Shown here piece after piece: positions 13,201 to 23,002 of a DNA stretch of 64,000 bases. This DNA comes from Cyanophora paradoxa (taxonomy: Eukaryota; Glaucocystophyceae; Cyanophorales; Cyanophoraceae), in NCBI GenBank assembly GCA_004431415.1, contig QPMI01000117.1, forward strand, positions 248,001-312,000, given 5' to 3'. Under the pieces are notes generated by a model. The model searched no databases. It saw nothing but the letters and a program-made list of their open reading frames with translations, and was not told the origin of the DNA. The translations under genes were made by a program, and so were the position numbers. Numbering within the stretch: the first letter of the stretch is position 1; each line of letters starts with the position of its first letter.

Positions 13201-13275
13201 AGCGACGGGGGAGCCCCCGTTGCGACGTCGACGTCGACGTCGTCGAGTAAGACATCGGTCTGCTCTGTACAATGA
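4210..13275 (+). CDS. Ankyrin-repeat / TIR-TIR / coiled-coil protein (copy A, many tiny introns)
   Basis: The start chosen is the ATG at 4210 (MAGAGLTYERAL), conserved in the inverted copy. Exons at about 4.5-9.9 kb encode at least fifteen ankyrin units. Examples are ARWLLARGADVDGRSASRR at 4.75 kb, LVGALLDAGADARAADADG at 5.1 kb, VMRLLLDAGADPNARTDAA at 6.5 kb and ADVNARNEEGDTPFLESLE at 7.94 kb. Two TIR domains follow (10.29-11.1 and 11.53-12.4 kb), then a linker and a C-terminal coiled-coil exon (13015-13275, RLRRQVAQLRAENSALRS) ending in TGA. Introns are mostly 36-110 nt with GTGCGY, GTACCCC or GTCCGC donors and CGCAG acceptors. One ankyrin exon (about 4924-5020) carries a one-base frameshift shared with copy B. 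TIR proteins of this kind are NAD-cleaving or signalling modules in immunity, and ankyrin repeats usually bind proteins. An immune-type receptor or effector is therefore a reasonable inference. Full exon joining was not verified. Confidence 0.75.
7101..7217 (+). repeat. 20-bp minisatellite inside an intron, six units
   Basis: Six head-to-tail units of CGTCGATCCCGAACGCATTT, the first and last slightly changed, fill an intron of the ankyrin-TIR gene. The last unit runs into the acceptor GAATGCAG, followed by an ankyrin exon (AGADPNVADGEGATP). The array provides the 3' part of the intron. Confidence 0.9.
7624..7667 (+). repeat. TGATC pentanucleotide microsatellite in an intron
   Basis: Eight to nine near-perfect TGATC units with one CGATC variant sit between a donor after the exon ending LNESDIE and the acceptor at about 7690. 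It is purely intronic. Confidence 0.85.
10288..11100 (+). other. First TIR domain of the ankyrin-TIR gene (exon set)
   Basis: Exons 10288-10319, 10410-10457, 10558-10613, 10685-10763, 10818-10847 and from 10924 join to a complete TIR fold order. Strand A is DVFISYAHK, then a helix FATRLRDALEARHL and strand B SCWLDQ. The loop SGIAAGTEWRQEI is followed by CAVVFVAS, then SSEWCKRELALARALG and the final strand PILPVW. The Glu in the CKRELALA helix sits where TIR NADases carry the catalytic Glu. One of these introns appears to use a GC donor (10764). The sequence match is by eye to the TIR_2/TIR family; NADase activity is inference. Confidence 0.8.
11530..12430 (+). other. Second, more divergent TIR-like domain
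   Basis: Exons ending at 11571, then 11815-12017, then from 12254 give PFLVVCHAGREPGFAGRL, the strand VACWLDA and a Gly/Glu-rich insertion. These are followed by CAGLVPVLS, SDALRDRCALAEDAG and LPLFPALL. The order matches a TIR fold with a long low-complexity insertion after strand B. A Glu (ALAED) lies at about the catalytic position, but the SY of strand A is replaced by CH, so activity is uncertain. This domain, and not the first, is partly kept in the inverted copy at 26-27 kb. Confidence 0.6.
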
Positions 13276-14826
13276 GGTTTTGAATGAATGTATTAGCCTT
13301 CAAAGTATTTCTTAGTATATATATATATACGTACTACGGTAGTCTTTAAATTTGGCGTGGGGATGGAAGAGAAATATATATGCCGCGCGTATATATATAC
13401 GTGTGCGACCATCCGACCGGCTCCTGGTATACTTCTCAACCTCTTCGAGCTTTCGAAAGTTTGCTGTCCTGCTGACGTCGACCACATTCGGGCGTTCTTC
13501 AAGGCTTGATCTGGGCGGCCAAGGTTCTGAATGCATACCCAGACGCTCCTAAATCGTGAAGCTTCTGGAACACGATCTACTCCAGTGCAGTATCTGATTG
13601 CATTCCCGTCGACATCGTGAATTTAAGCTTGTATTTGAACAGTATATCTCCCCCTTTTCTGTAATTTTCTCGCTCATCGATTCGAAATGATACACATGTT
13701 TTTTTCCCATCAACTTGTTCCTGATGCAACATCCCCCCGGGTCCACATTCACCCCTCACGAGCCCCACCCCTGCTCCTGAAGCAAATCTGTGTGACAGGT
13801 CGTAGCGACTTTGAGGCACCACGTGCTATGACAGGTCGTAGCGACTTTGAGATCTAGGCCCTGGATACGTACTAGATCAATGAAATACGGACCGGATGCC
13901 GCCACCCCTGCTTAATTATAAATATAACCGTTGAACTAGGTCTTCAACGTCGACTCGCCCCCGCCCCCGCTCGTCTCAGGAGGTGCAAGGTGGGGTCTAA
14001 AGTTGGGGCGTTGACAGAATACACCAACTAAATAATGCTCAGCGGCTATCTTCTAGATCTACGCTCGCTAGGCGTAGGCCTGGGCCTGCGCGCAGCGCCG
14101 CCCAGCGGCCGCCCTTGAAGCCTACGATGGAGAGGAGTAACGTCCTGGTGGTCGCGGTTGGCGACCCTTGCCCGGTTCGCGTGCGCGCGCGAGGGACCGG
14201 CATGGGCGCGCGCGGGCCCGATCGAGCGGGCGGGGCCGGCTGGAAGGCTGTTCGATCGCACACTTAGCTACCTGCGACTGAGGCTGAAGGCCGGCAGCGA
14301 CTGCTGGCGCGCGGATTGCTAGAACCGATACGCTTGCCCGCTGGGAGGCGTGGCGGCTTGGGGAGGTTTTCGGACACGCTTCGGAGTCTCTGCGGGGGCC
14401 CACCGGTCGCCGCTATCCCGCGCGCCCTACTCTACGCTCCCGGCGTGCTCCCAGGGGGGTACCTCTCTAGTTCCCGGCAATTATTGCCTTGCAATTGAAG
14501 CTACCGGGTAACTTAAGCTGGAAGCTAAAGCCAATTTCCATTACTACTACCAGTACCGTTGAACATTCGCGCTTCGAAATTAAATTCGACTTGGCCGGCG
14601 CCTTCATGATCAAGGCTTGTCCGTCAAAACTTGACTCAAAGGGTCGATTGACCAAATTTTTTGTGAAGTCAATCGCGAGAAAGAGCCTTAGACGCTGCTA
14701 AGACGCATGGCTGTCAAAAGCCTGTCGACGCGTACGTCATGCATGATCAGTGCCTGTCACGCACGCGTACGTGACGGCGGTGACGCAGCTGCCGCAGTGC
14801 CAGCTGAGTCACAGGCACTCCGGGCA
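13276..14826. other. Intergenic region downstream of the ankyrin-TIR gene
   Basis: No gene is supported. The region starts with an AT-rich patch containing TATATATATATA runs (about 13315-13400) and repeats a short phrase, GACAGGTCGTAGCGACTTTGA, at about 13794 and 13831. The ORF at 14707-15045 is largely repeat sequence of the neighbouring transposon and is not accepted as a gene. Confidence 0.55.
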
Positions 14827-14834
14827 CTGCTAGC

Positions 14835-15326
14835 TAGGGCTGGGTTCAGTCACTGTCAGTCAAAGTCAGAGGGTCTGACTGACCCGACTGAGTCACCAAA
14901 TTGGCCGACTGAGGTTCTCTCAGTCCCATACAAAACCCTGCTGGGAGCGTGCCCCCCTGTGGGCTTTTTCCATCTGAAGCTCGACGTGGATCGATCTAAA
15001 AAGGATCTTCTGTCGTCTTACCTCCAGAAAAACAACGAAATCTGAACGAAACCGCCCGCGCTAGCGAGGCTAACGGGGGCCGAATTCCTTTCACCCAGTG
15101 TTCTTATAAGCTTTGCTCGCCTGATCTCTCCCTAGTAGTCCCTACTGCCCGCGCACTGTGCAGTCTGTGCTTGGCAACTTAGATGGATCGCATCTGGGTC
15201 ATTTCCGGGTCATTTTCCTCAGTTTTTGCACGGTAGCCTGACTGAACCTCAGGTTGACTGATTCAGTCACAGTCAGGGGGGCTGAGCGACTGGGTCAGGG
15301 GTGGAGCCTGACTGAACCCAGCACTA
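14835..15326. mobile_element. Non-autonomous hAT-type element with perfect 8-bp target duplication
   Basis: The element begins TAGGGCTGGGTTCAGTCA and ends with the inverse of TAGTGCTGGGTTCAGTCA (17 of 18 matching). It is flanked on both sides by the identical octamer CTGCTAGC (14827-14834 and 15327-15334). Eight-base duplications and T/CAG-GG termini are the signature of hAT transposons. The interior is full of short TGACTGA/TCAGTCA words, as expected for subterminal binding sites. No transposase is present. Confidence 0.9.
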
Positions 15327-15381
15327 CTGCTAGCTGACAGCTGCAGCCTGTGACAGGCTGTGCGCGCACTCTCTAGTTAAG

Positions 15382-15739
15382 TACTGTAAACGTAGAAAAG
15401 TTCGTCACGGCGTCGAGTTTCAATTTCGACAAAACCCGAAAATCATTTTGAATCGTGACGAAAATATGGTTCGACAGCATCATAATTTCGTCAGCCCCGC
15501 GACTCCGCCATAGACGACGTCTATTTCGTCTATATTCGTCAGACCTGCACTTTGACGAATATTTGATACTCTTGAACGGGATTTTTGTATGGAGAAGGGT
15601 ATACTAGCGGCTGACCCGTCTATGGCGAAGTCGCGGGGTTGACGAAAATATGATGCTGGCGAACCATATGCATATTTTCGTCACGATTTTCAGGTTTTGT
15701 CGAAATTAAGTCTCGACGAACTTTCCTACGTTTACAGTA
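15382..15739. mobile_element. MITE with about 60-bp terminal inverted repeats (family 1, full copy)
   Basis: The left end TACTGTAAACGTAG is repeated in inverse at the right end, and similarity continues inwards for about 60 bp through words such as TTCGTC and TTTCGACAAAACC. The interior also folds on itself (CCCGCGACTCCGCCATAGAC near 15500 against its inverse near 15625). The ends suggest a TA target duplication. No ORF. A half copy lies at 23.27-23.46 kb. Confidence 0.85.
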
Positions 15740-15929
15740 TATAGGAATCATAATACTATGATAATAGGATACGGCCAGACCGGGCCCGGGGTCACAGCTG
15801 CAGTGTACACGTTGCGGCCGGCCGCGGGCAGACTGCGCATGCAGCCTGATGATGCAGGCTGCAGCCTGCGGGCTGCAGCTGCATGCATATGGGCATGCGC
15901 ATTGTTTTTGCGCAGGCACTGCGGCAGGC

Positions 15930-16185
15930 TACTACCGTCGGGCACTAAATTACTGCGGCGTTAATTAACGCGGTTTCGAAAATGGCCCTCCTCTGAGCGA
16001 AATACCGCGGTACTAAATTAACGCGGTTTTAAATCTTTGAGGCTTGTATGGGGCAGTAATTTTAGGGGGTACTGTATTGGGCGATTTTTCAGCAGCAAAT
16101 TACCGCGGCACCAAATTAACACGTTTTAACAAACTTTTGCGCGTTAATTTGGTACCGCGTTAGTTAAGTGGCTAGTACTACTAGG
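15930..16185. mobile_element. MITE family 2, degenerate copy
   Basis: It is similar along its length to the better preserved element at 22731-23002. Shared words include GAGGCTTGTATGGGGC, GGGGGTACTGTAT, CAGCAGC, and repeated CCGCGGTA/AAATTA phrases. The left end is TACTACCGTCGGGCACTAAA; the right inverted end is eroded. Confidence 0.75.
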
Positions 16186-16599
16186 CTAGCAGCCCGCTAG
16201 CTTAGTATTATACCGGTATACCGTAGTACGCGATACGTACTACGGTACGGTAGTAGCTGGCTAGGCCTAGGCTAGCAGCTGCAGCGCACTGCAGTGGGGG
16301 TGACTGCACTTGGCACTGCAGTCACTGAGTGCCAGCCTGGCACTGCGGCAGTGCACCGATTCAGCAACCCTCGGACGCAGCGATCGCGACGCCGCGCCCC
16401 AGGCGCTGAGCACGAGCGGCGTATACTACGCCGTAGAGCTAACGTACTCTTGCCCCCGGCATCCTTGCACTCGCCCCGGCGATACGAGGCTAAAGATGGG
16501 CTCCACTACTTCCCGCTGCATGTAGCTACTCTCGATTGATGAAACCTGCCCGCGTCAAGTTCGGGAGACGCTCGTTCGCAGGTCGAAATATGAGGAGGT

Positions 16600-17805
16600 T
16601 GAGGTGGAAGCTACATATTACACTCCTCGAAATATAAGCAAGGTGTGCGGAGGAACCGTCATAAATGAGTGGAAAACAGCAAAAAGAGATCACGTGCCCA
16701 CGGATCAAGAGAAATACCGGTGCGTGCAGGAGCCACCGCCGAACAGATCTGCATGCAAGTATCGTAAATTGCGAACTCTGAACAGGTGCATGAAGGCCGG
16801 CGGAAAGGGCATCCTTTCCATAACCTACGATCACGGCTCGAGCTCGCCAACGGGCTCGACTTGTTATGTGCGCGAATCCAGTGATTTGAAACGAGTTTTC
16901 ATCTGCCTGCACGACATCGATATCGATAAGCCGTGATTGCAATCATGCGCAGGACACACGCGCTGCGAAACCCGAGATTAAATCCTACTTATCTTCGACG
17001 TGCATGTGCGACACTCGGCAGCAAGCGGTGGCATGGGCACTTGCATGACGCGTTGCATATGCGCATTCGCGCACATTTGCAGGTCCAAGTCCTGCTGCAA
17101 TGGAACGGAACTCATGAAATGGGATGGAAAAGCCACGAAGGAGATGGAAGTCGAGTGAGCTAGCTGAAATCTCTTGCAATTGGCGTCACACACGGCGTTG
17201 TGCAAACCACCGAACAGATGCAAAAAAGCCGGCGGCAAGTCCCTCGACGAAGTAGCCTTGGATATTGATAACGGGACCTTTTCTAGTTGCATTTACCTGG
17301 TGCGCATACGTCGCATCTATGTCCGGCAGCCGCTGAGCGCCTTTTAATTTTACGGCTGATCGTGAATTGCAATCTTGTTCCGTTGAACCGGTGAATTAAC
17401 TTTCGAACATGTGCGCATGTGCATGCTCTTTCTGCGCATATATATAATTATAATTCGCAATTCTAAACGTAATGGGAGCCTTCTGTTGAGCGCAGGAAGC
17501 TCGATTTCAAGCTGAGCGATGCTAAACGCATTGACGAACCCGTGCAATTGCAAGGTGCGCATTGCTGGCTGTACTACAGTAGTACCACTTGCAGATCACC
17601 TCATATGCATTCTCGCCCGCGTAACCCACGCTTTGTTTTGCGCACCGGCAGCCGCTGAGGAAGACATATGCATGTACAAGGACGCGGAGGTCGAGGGCTT
17701 CGAGGCGGACGAGGAGCTGGACGCGGAGCTGTACGGCCTCACCGGCGGCGCCGGCGCGGAGGAGTTCGGAGCCGAGGCCCCCGCCCCCGAGCTGCAGGCC
17801 TAGGC
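16600..17805 (+). CDS. Cys-rich tandem-module protein with acidic C-terminal tail (possibly degenerate)
   Basis: Two related exon pairs are visible. The first module has CGGTVINEWKTAKRDHV (about 16645) and then RCMKAGGKGILSITYDHG (from about 16788) ending CY before a GTGCGC donor. The second has CCNGTELMKWDGKATKEMEV (about 17093) and RCKKAGGKSLDEVALDIDNG (about 17215) ending SSCIYL before GTGCGC. A final exon (about 17650-17803) encodes an acidic tail rich in E, D and A with LDAELYGLTGG, ending LQA and a stop. An in-frame stop follows the second short exon unless splicing removes it, and I see no convincing start or signal peptide. Family unknown; the Cys spacing suggests an extracellular or disulphide-bonded protein. 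The 3' part lies in one arm of the inverted repeat. Confidence 0.5.
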
Positions 17806-18100
17806 CCAGGCTCGAGGCCGAGCCGTGCGGGCAAGTGCAAGGACCTCGGCCTGTACTCTACGCATCCAGGCAACGTTGGCGGCATAGCGATAGCTCCAGT
17901 GCAGGCAAACGCAGCTGTCTACATCTTAGTTTGCTAACTAATTCAATGATTACTGCGGGTTGGATACGGATCGGGAGTTGGGCGCGGGGCCGGGCCGAGG
18001 GGGGCGGCCGGGACCCATGCATATGGCCATGGCGCCCACTGGCGGGGCGGGGGCCTACTCGGGCTCTGCGCATGCAGGGCGCGACTACGGGGGGGGAAGG
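17680..18100. repeat. Left arm of a 0.4-kb inverted repeat
   Basis: This arm pairs with 19362-19840 on the other strand. It holds the acidic terminal exon and 3' flank of the Cys-rich gene. Matching words include CTAACTAATTCAATGATTAC against its inverse near 19570 and GGCGGCCGGGACCC against its inverse near 19525. The spacer is about 1.26 kb. Confidence 0.85.
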
Positions 18101-19361
18101 GGGTGTCCATGGCGACTAAGGCGGGGCCGCGGGGGCGGGGGGGCCGACTAATTATAAGGGAAAGATTATTATTCTGGACGATTTGGCTTCATAAACTTGA
18201 GAGAAGCAATCATTGAATTGGCGCAAGAGTGAAGCATTTAGTGTGCGATATGATGCCTCTGAATACATTTTTGATGTTCACTATCGCGCGGATTCTGTAC
18301 GAGATTTTCCTACATGTACAGCTACGTATACGGCCATTCGAATTCGAAGATCTAGAGGAAAACCTTTATAAGAGGCCAGTTTCGCGGCGAGCAAGTCGGG
18401 CAAGCAGTGCGCCCGGCCGGCGTTGACGTCGTCTTCGTGCCCCAGCGTCGAGTCCCCGGCGGGCCTTAAGCTGCATTGGGATCGTACGCGGCGGGCTGCG
18501 GCCCGGTGCGCGCACGTGCGTCGTGGATCGGAGGGCGTGACCTTAAGCTTGATAAGGCTCTTCGACGGGGCGCGCAGCGCCGATCGCGATGGCGATGTGG
18601 TGATGTCTTCGTTTCGACCGTCCGACGGTCGGACCTCACTGAGTCACCGCGTTTCCCGTGATTTATAAGCTTCCTCCACCTCCGTCTCCGCCTCCGCCTC
18701 ATGATCAGCTGCAGCCTTCGTCACAGTGGGTCAGGTGCACGTGGTCGACACGTACTCGCGCACTCTGCGGCGGCCGTAGTGCTGGGGTACCGCGCGTTCG
18801 AATTCGACCGCGAGCTTCGCGTCGCCGACATGATCATGATCCCGGTACCCCCTCCGCCGCTTCTCACCCCGCCCCCCTCCGCCCAGCCGACGCCGCCCCA
18901 GAACCGGCTCCGTGGCTCGAGGGCGCGATTCGATCGCTCGGCGTCCGTCCTCGGGTCCAACCGATGATCCCTTCCACACCGGCCATCCAGGCCCGCCCGC
19001 AGCCATACCCCTCTCCGCCCCGCCCCGCGCCCCGCCCCACCCGCGCCCCAGGCCTGCCCCGCCCAATGCCCCCCACCCTCGCCAAATCAAAGAAAGGCAC
19101 CTCGGGCTGCATTGGCTGCGGGAGGAGGCGCCCGCCGATCGCGAGGCGCGCCTCGAGCGAACCACCGAACTCCGCGGCCATGTTTCTAGAACCAGCAAGA
19201 GGGCATCTAGGACCGTGTAGCTCATCATGCCACGCCTCCTACTCAACGCCCGGCGCGTATTATATGGTCTGGGCGTGATCTGGACGGCTTCAGCTTCAGC
19301 GACAGCTCGACCACGACAACAAGCTGAAGATCCGATTTTGCCCTTATCCTCCTGTAGCTCG
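18101..19361. other. Spacer between the inverted repeat arms, no gene supported
   Basis: Open frames here (18658-19278 plus, 18731-19480 minus) translate to Pro-, Arg- or Gly-rich low-complexity sequence without domains or consistent splice sites. The stretch contains CCTCCGCCTCC-type pyrimidine tracts and CATGATCATGATC palindromes. Confidence 0.5.
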
Positions 19362-19840
19362 GTTTGGCCTCCATAGTCGCGCCCCGCATGTGCCACGGTG
19401 CAGAGCACGAGAGAAGCCCCTGCACCCCCCCCCCGCCCCCCCCCCCCCCCCCGCCCCCCCCCTCCCTCCCCTCCCCCCATGGCCAGTGGCCGTGGGCGCC
19501 AGGGTCCCGGCCGCCCCCTCGGCCCGGCCCCGCGCCCGACTCCCGACCCGTATCCAACCCGCGGCCGCAGTAATCATTGAATTAGTCAGCAAACTAAGAT
19601 GTAGGCAGCTGCGTTTGCCTGCGCTGGAGCTATCACTATGCCGCCAACGTCTGGATGCGTAGAGTACAGGCTGAGGTCCTTGCAATTGCCCGCACGGCTC
19701 GGCCTCGGGCCTGGGCCTAGGCCTGCAGCTCGGGGGCGGGGGCCTCGGCTCCGAACTCCGCGCCGGCGCCGCCGGTGAGGCCGTACAGCTCCGCGTCCAG
19801 CTCCTCGTCCGCCTCGAAGCCCTCGACCTCCGCGTCCTCC
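19362..19840. repeat. Right arm of the 0.4-kb inverted repeat
   Basis: Inverse of 17680-18100 with scattered changes. The largest difference is a long C-tract (about 19427-19475) in this arm that is absent from the left arm. Confidence 0.85.
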
Positions 19841-20300
19841 CCGGCGGCCGCGTCTTCGTCCGAGCACGTGCAATTCACTAAGGGGAATCGCACTCGTGAG
19901 TTGCATATTTAATGAAACTCGAAAAGCTCAGCGGCTTATGATGTTAGAGCGTGCGAGCACCTGAAACGTCTGGTCGCACGTTGATGGAAGGTTCATACAA
20001 GCTTTGCAATCTCGTGCGTTCCAGATCCTTCATATATACCGCGGTGCGCATGCATATATGCGCACGAGAAACACGAGTTATGCTCATTATATTTCTTATG
20101 AGTCAACGTGGGCGAGGACTGTACCGCGACTGGGACTAGGCATTCGTCCTCGCATTCCTCGACGAATTGTGAACGTCCGTCGACGTAAACATTCAAGGTA
20201 CGGCAGTAGTGCTGGTGGACGGAATGGCCGCCGGCTTTCAGGCACCTGTACATGTCCGGAGCCACATGCATGTTAGTAACTTTGTAAGAACTCGAGATGG
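19727..20300 (-). CDS. Inverted partial paralogue of the Cys-rich module gene
   Basis: On the minus strand an exon at about 20250-20110 reads MYRCLKAGGHSVHQHYC and RTLNVYVDG. This matches the RCxKAGGK module of the plus-strand gene at 16.8-17.3 kb. It is followed at about 19865-19727 by the acidic terminal exon (AEVEGFEADEELDAELYGL, ending LQA stop), nearly identical to the plus copy but one residue shorter where GAEEFG became GAEFG. Only one module is recognisable upstream, so the copy is shorter or broken. Function unknown. Confidence 0.5.
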
Positions 20301-21736
20301 CGTGCGCGTTGAAGACGCATGCGCACTGCCATGCTCTCTCATCGTTATTTTTGAATTCTGATCCGAACAAACCCCTGACGTCTGATCCGAGGCAATTGAC
20401 CCCCGACCTAGAGGCTTGTCAGGCACGCGCAGCTAAAGCTGCATGCGCAGGGCGCATATATATATATACCTGCACTGCACGTCCCAACTGGCGCCAACAA
20501 CGCGTGCCATCTTTAGATGTTACGTATTATATAACGTATACGAAGTTTAGCTGTAGCCTTGAAGCCCCGAAAATGGCAAGCTATAGCCCACTGGCCAGTA
20601 GCAGACTCTAGATCTGAGAGCGTTGCCAGCTGCACTGCGGCAGGCTCTGACAGCGTCTGAGAGACTACTAGGGCTATATACTATGATAGCTAGCGCCAGC
20701 AGCGCTTCGAATTCGAAGGCAGCGCTTCCGTAGGCTACGGGTAGACTTGGCCGGCCCGGACAAGCGCTTGGCCACTTGCAATTGGCCGGGTCAAGCACTT
20801 GGCCCGGCTTGAGGCAAGCCGAAGTGGGGGTACACTTCTGCAAGCCCTCAGCGCCGCAGCGAAATGCTAGCGCTATAGCTATAGCTTATTTTGCTTTGAA
20901 TTCGAAAGAAACACATCTAAACACTGATCATGAGCTGCTAATACATATCGACTCGGCAAGCTTCCGCGCGCGGAGCTCGCGACGCTGGCCGTCGACGTCG
21001 GCGCGATATCGATGATCATCGGATACGTATATACCTGCACGCTCTTCATGATCAGACCTCTAGATCTACGATCGATCGCCATGCTAGATCTACCGACGTT
21101 CGCGCGCGATGCCATCGATCGCAGGCACGCGCGCGCGCGTGCCGCGCCGGCTTCGAATTCGCTGCAGCTGCGTCGAAGTACCCCGCGCGCCGATCCCCCC
21201 CCCCCCCCCCCCCCCCCCGGGGCCAGGGCTTGAGCCGGCTTGAGTCGGCCAAAAGCCGGTCAAGCGCTTGGCCGCCCAGCCCGGAGCACCTGCCGAGAGT
21301 TATTCGTATATTGCCGAGAGGCCGAATTCGGCAATTTCGTATATTGCCGAGCTCGAGAGGCCGAATTCGGCAATTTTAAGCCACGGCAATTCTCAGGGGG
21401 TAGGGCTAAACGACCGATGTTGTATGGCGCCATAGAAGAAATCCAGAGTTTCGGCAATTTATCGCCACGGCAATTCCGGTTTTGGTCGAATTCGGAAATT
21501 TAACTACACGGCAATTTAAGCATTAATTCCTACAGTACCGGCCGCGGTAGCCTAGTACTGTTAGACACAGTCACTGAGTGTTACTACTAACTTACTAGTA
21601 CGGTAGTAGTACCAAGGTCCAAGCCTTTGAAGGGTAGACCCGGGTAGTACATGCACTGTGATGCACATTCGATGATTGCACACTGGTACTGTGGTACACT
21701 GAGCAGTGAGCAGTCACTGCCAGCCTGTGCCAGGCA
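20301..21736. other. Repeat-rich intergenic region
   Basis: No gene is supported. Features include CAAGCGCTTGGCC words near 20760 and in inverse orientation near 21260, a 22-base C-run at about 21197-21220, and a cluster of GCCGAATTCGGCAATTT words between 21310 and 21510 that looks like a degraded inverted-repeat element. I could not define ends or a target duplication for it. Confidence 0.5.
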
Positions 21737-21744
21737 GTGCCAGC

Positions 21745-22716
21745 TAGGGTTGCCGGCCCGGAGTTCCGGAGCACTGAAACTCCGTACGGAGTGCGGAGTT
21801 CCGGATCCGGATCCGGGTGGGTGGGCGGAACTCCGTACGGAGCGGAGGCCCCCATACAAACCCCGGTTCGAACCCCTACAGCGCCAGTAGCGCAGAAGGC
21901 GGGAGCGGCAGCAATCCGAGCGCTGCAATGAGCAGCAGCAGCAGTCCAATCGAGTTGCCAGACAGTGAGAGGCTGAAGCCGGGCCAGGAGTACTTCCCGC
22001 GCAACGAGACGCGCGGGAAGTGGTGGTGCAAGTTCTGCCGCAGCTGGGGAATCCCGCTCGCACGGTGGAATCTGACGCACGCTCGAACGCACATCCTCGG
22101 CCACGAACGAGCGGGTGAGGGCCCTTAATGTCGAATTAAATTTGTTATGCTAGCGCTGTGCTTATATTTGCACAGGTCATGAAGATTGTCTTCTGCTACT
22201 GGAACCTGCGCGCCCTCAACGAGCCGATCGACGAGGATCAGTTCGAAGAGTGGCTCGCACTCGCGTCCGAGGAGCTCGCCGGTCCGCCCGTCTTTCCTTT
22301 AACTATTTAATTCGAACATCCATTGCAGCTGATCCTGGCCTTGCACAGCCGAGGAGCTCGCAAAGGAGGAGGCGGCAAGGCTGGCATCGAAGACTGGCGG
22401 CAAGCTTGCAGTGGCGGTCGCGGGCGTTGCGTCAGACGGGGCCCCGGCCGCGGGGCCCTCGGGGGTGCTGCCTTCCGTGCAGGACGACGGGGAGGAGGAG
22501 GAGGAGGAGGAGGAGGAGGACGAGGAGGATGACGAGTAGGACGTAGCAATAGCTTAGTCATCTGGGGGCACTCTTACGTGCACGGGGGCGCCTCCCTTCT
22601 GTCATTTTGTTAGGAATCTCTAGTACATACGGAACTCCGTGCGGAACATGCGGAACTCCGGGTCAGTTCCGGTTCCGGGTGGTCTACCCGGAACTCCGTG
22701 CGGAGCGGCAACCCTA
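21745..22716. mobile_element. hAT-type element (972 bp) with 8-bp target duplication, carrying a zinc-finger ORF
   Basis: The termini are TAGGGTTGCCG and its inverse CGGCAACCCTA, flanked by identical octamers GTGCCAGC (21737-21744 and 22717-22724). Subterminal regions on both sides repeat CGGAACTCCG and ACTCCGTACGGAG words in both orientations, the usual arrangement of transposase-binding sites. Inside lies a spliced plus-strand gene encoding a BED-like finger but no transposase catalytic domain. The element is therefore non-autonomous, yet coding. Confidence 0.92.
21928..22539 (+). CDS. BED-like zinc-finger protein with acidic tail, inside the hAT element
   Basis: The ATG at 21928 opens MSSSSSPIELPDSERLKPG and then WWCKFCRSWGIPLARW with NLTHARTHILGH. 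This gives Cys-x2-Cys, 13 residues, His-x3-His and a further His, typical of the BED finger at the N-terminus of hAT transposases. A second exon from about 22179 reads MKIVFCYWNLRALNEP and DEDQFEEWLALASEELA. An intron with a GTCCGC donor (about 22281) and TTGCACAG acceptor (ending 22351) leads to EELAKEEAARLASKTGGKLA and a tail of about 14 acidic residues ending at TAG 22537-22539. The first junction does not keep frame with the obvious GTGAGG donor; a GC donor three bases earlier would, so it is uncertain. It may be a truncated transposase kept for DNA binding. Confidence 0.65.
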
Positions 22717-22730
22717 GTGCCAGCAGACAG

Positions 22731-23002
22731 TACTACCGTGTGGCACTAAATTACCGCGGCATAAATTACCGCGTTAGAAACTCCGGCCCGAGGGTGGCCA
22801 AAATACCGCGGTACCAAATTACCGCGTTTTAAAAAACTTGAGGCTTGTATGGGGCGGTTATTCGGGGGGGTACTGTATGGGGGGACTTCTCAGCAGCGAA
22901 TTACCGCGGTACAAAATTACCGCGTTTTGCCAAATTCTCGACGCGGTAATTTGGTACCGCGGTAATTAGGTGGGCGCGGTATTATAGTGCCACACGGTAG
23001 TA
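22731..23002. mobile_element. MITE family 2, well-preserved copy, 272 bp
   Basis: The left end TACTACCGTGTGGCACTA is repeated in inverse at the right end TAGTGCCACACGGTAGTA (18 of 18). The interior carries CCGCGGTACCAAATTACCGC and related inverted words. Ends suggest a TA target. It lies six bases beyond the hAT target duplication. The second copy is at 15930-16185. Confidence 0.9.

Noticed and set aside
14707-15045. 112-codon ORF
   Set aside because: Mostly overlaps the hAT MITE and its TCAGTC repeats; no splice or domain support.
18658-19278. 206-codon Pro-rich ORF
   Set aside because: Low-complexity translation of pyrimidine-rich spacer; no homologous module and no splice context.
21860-21890. 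GGTTCGAACCCC, like a tRNA T-arm
   Set aside because: No A-box, acceptor stem or anticodon arm can be built upstream; it lies within the subterminal part of the hAT element.
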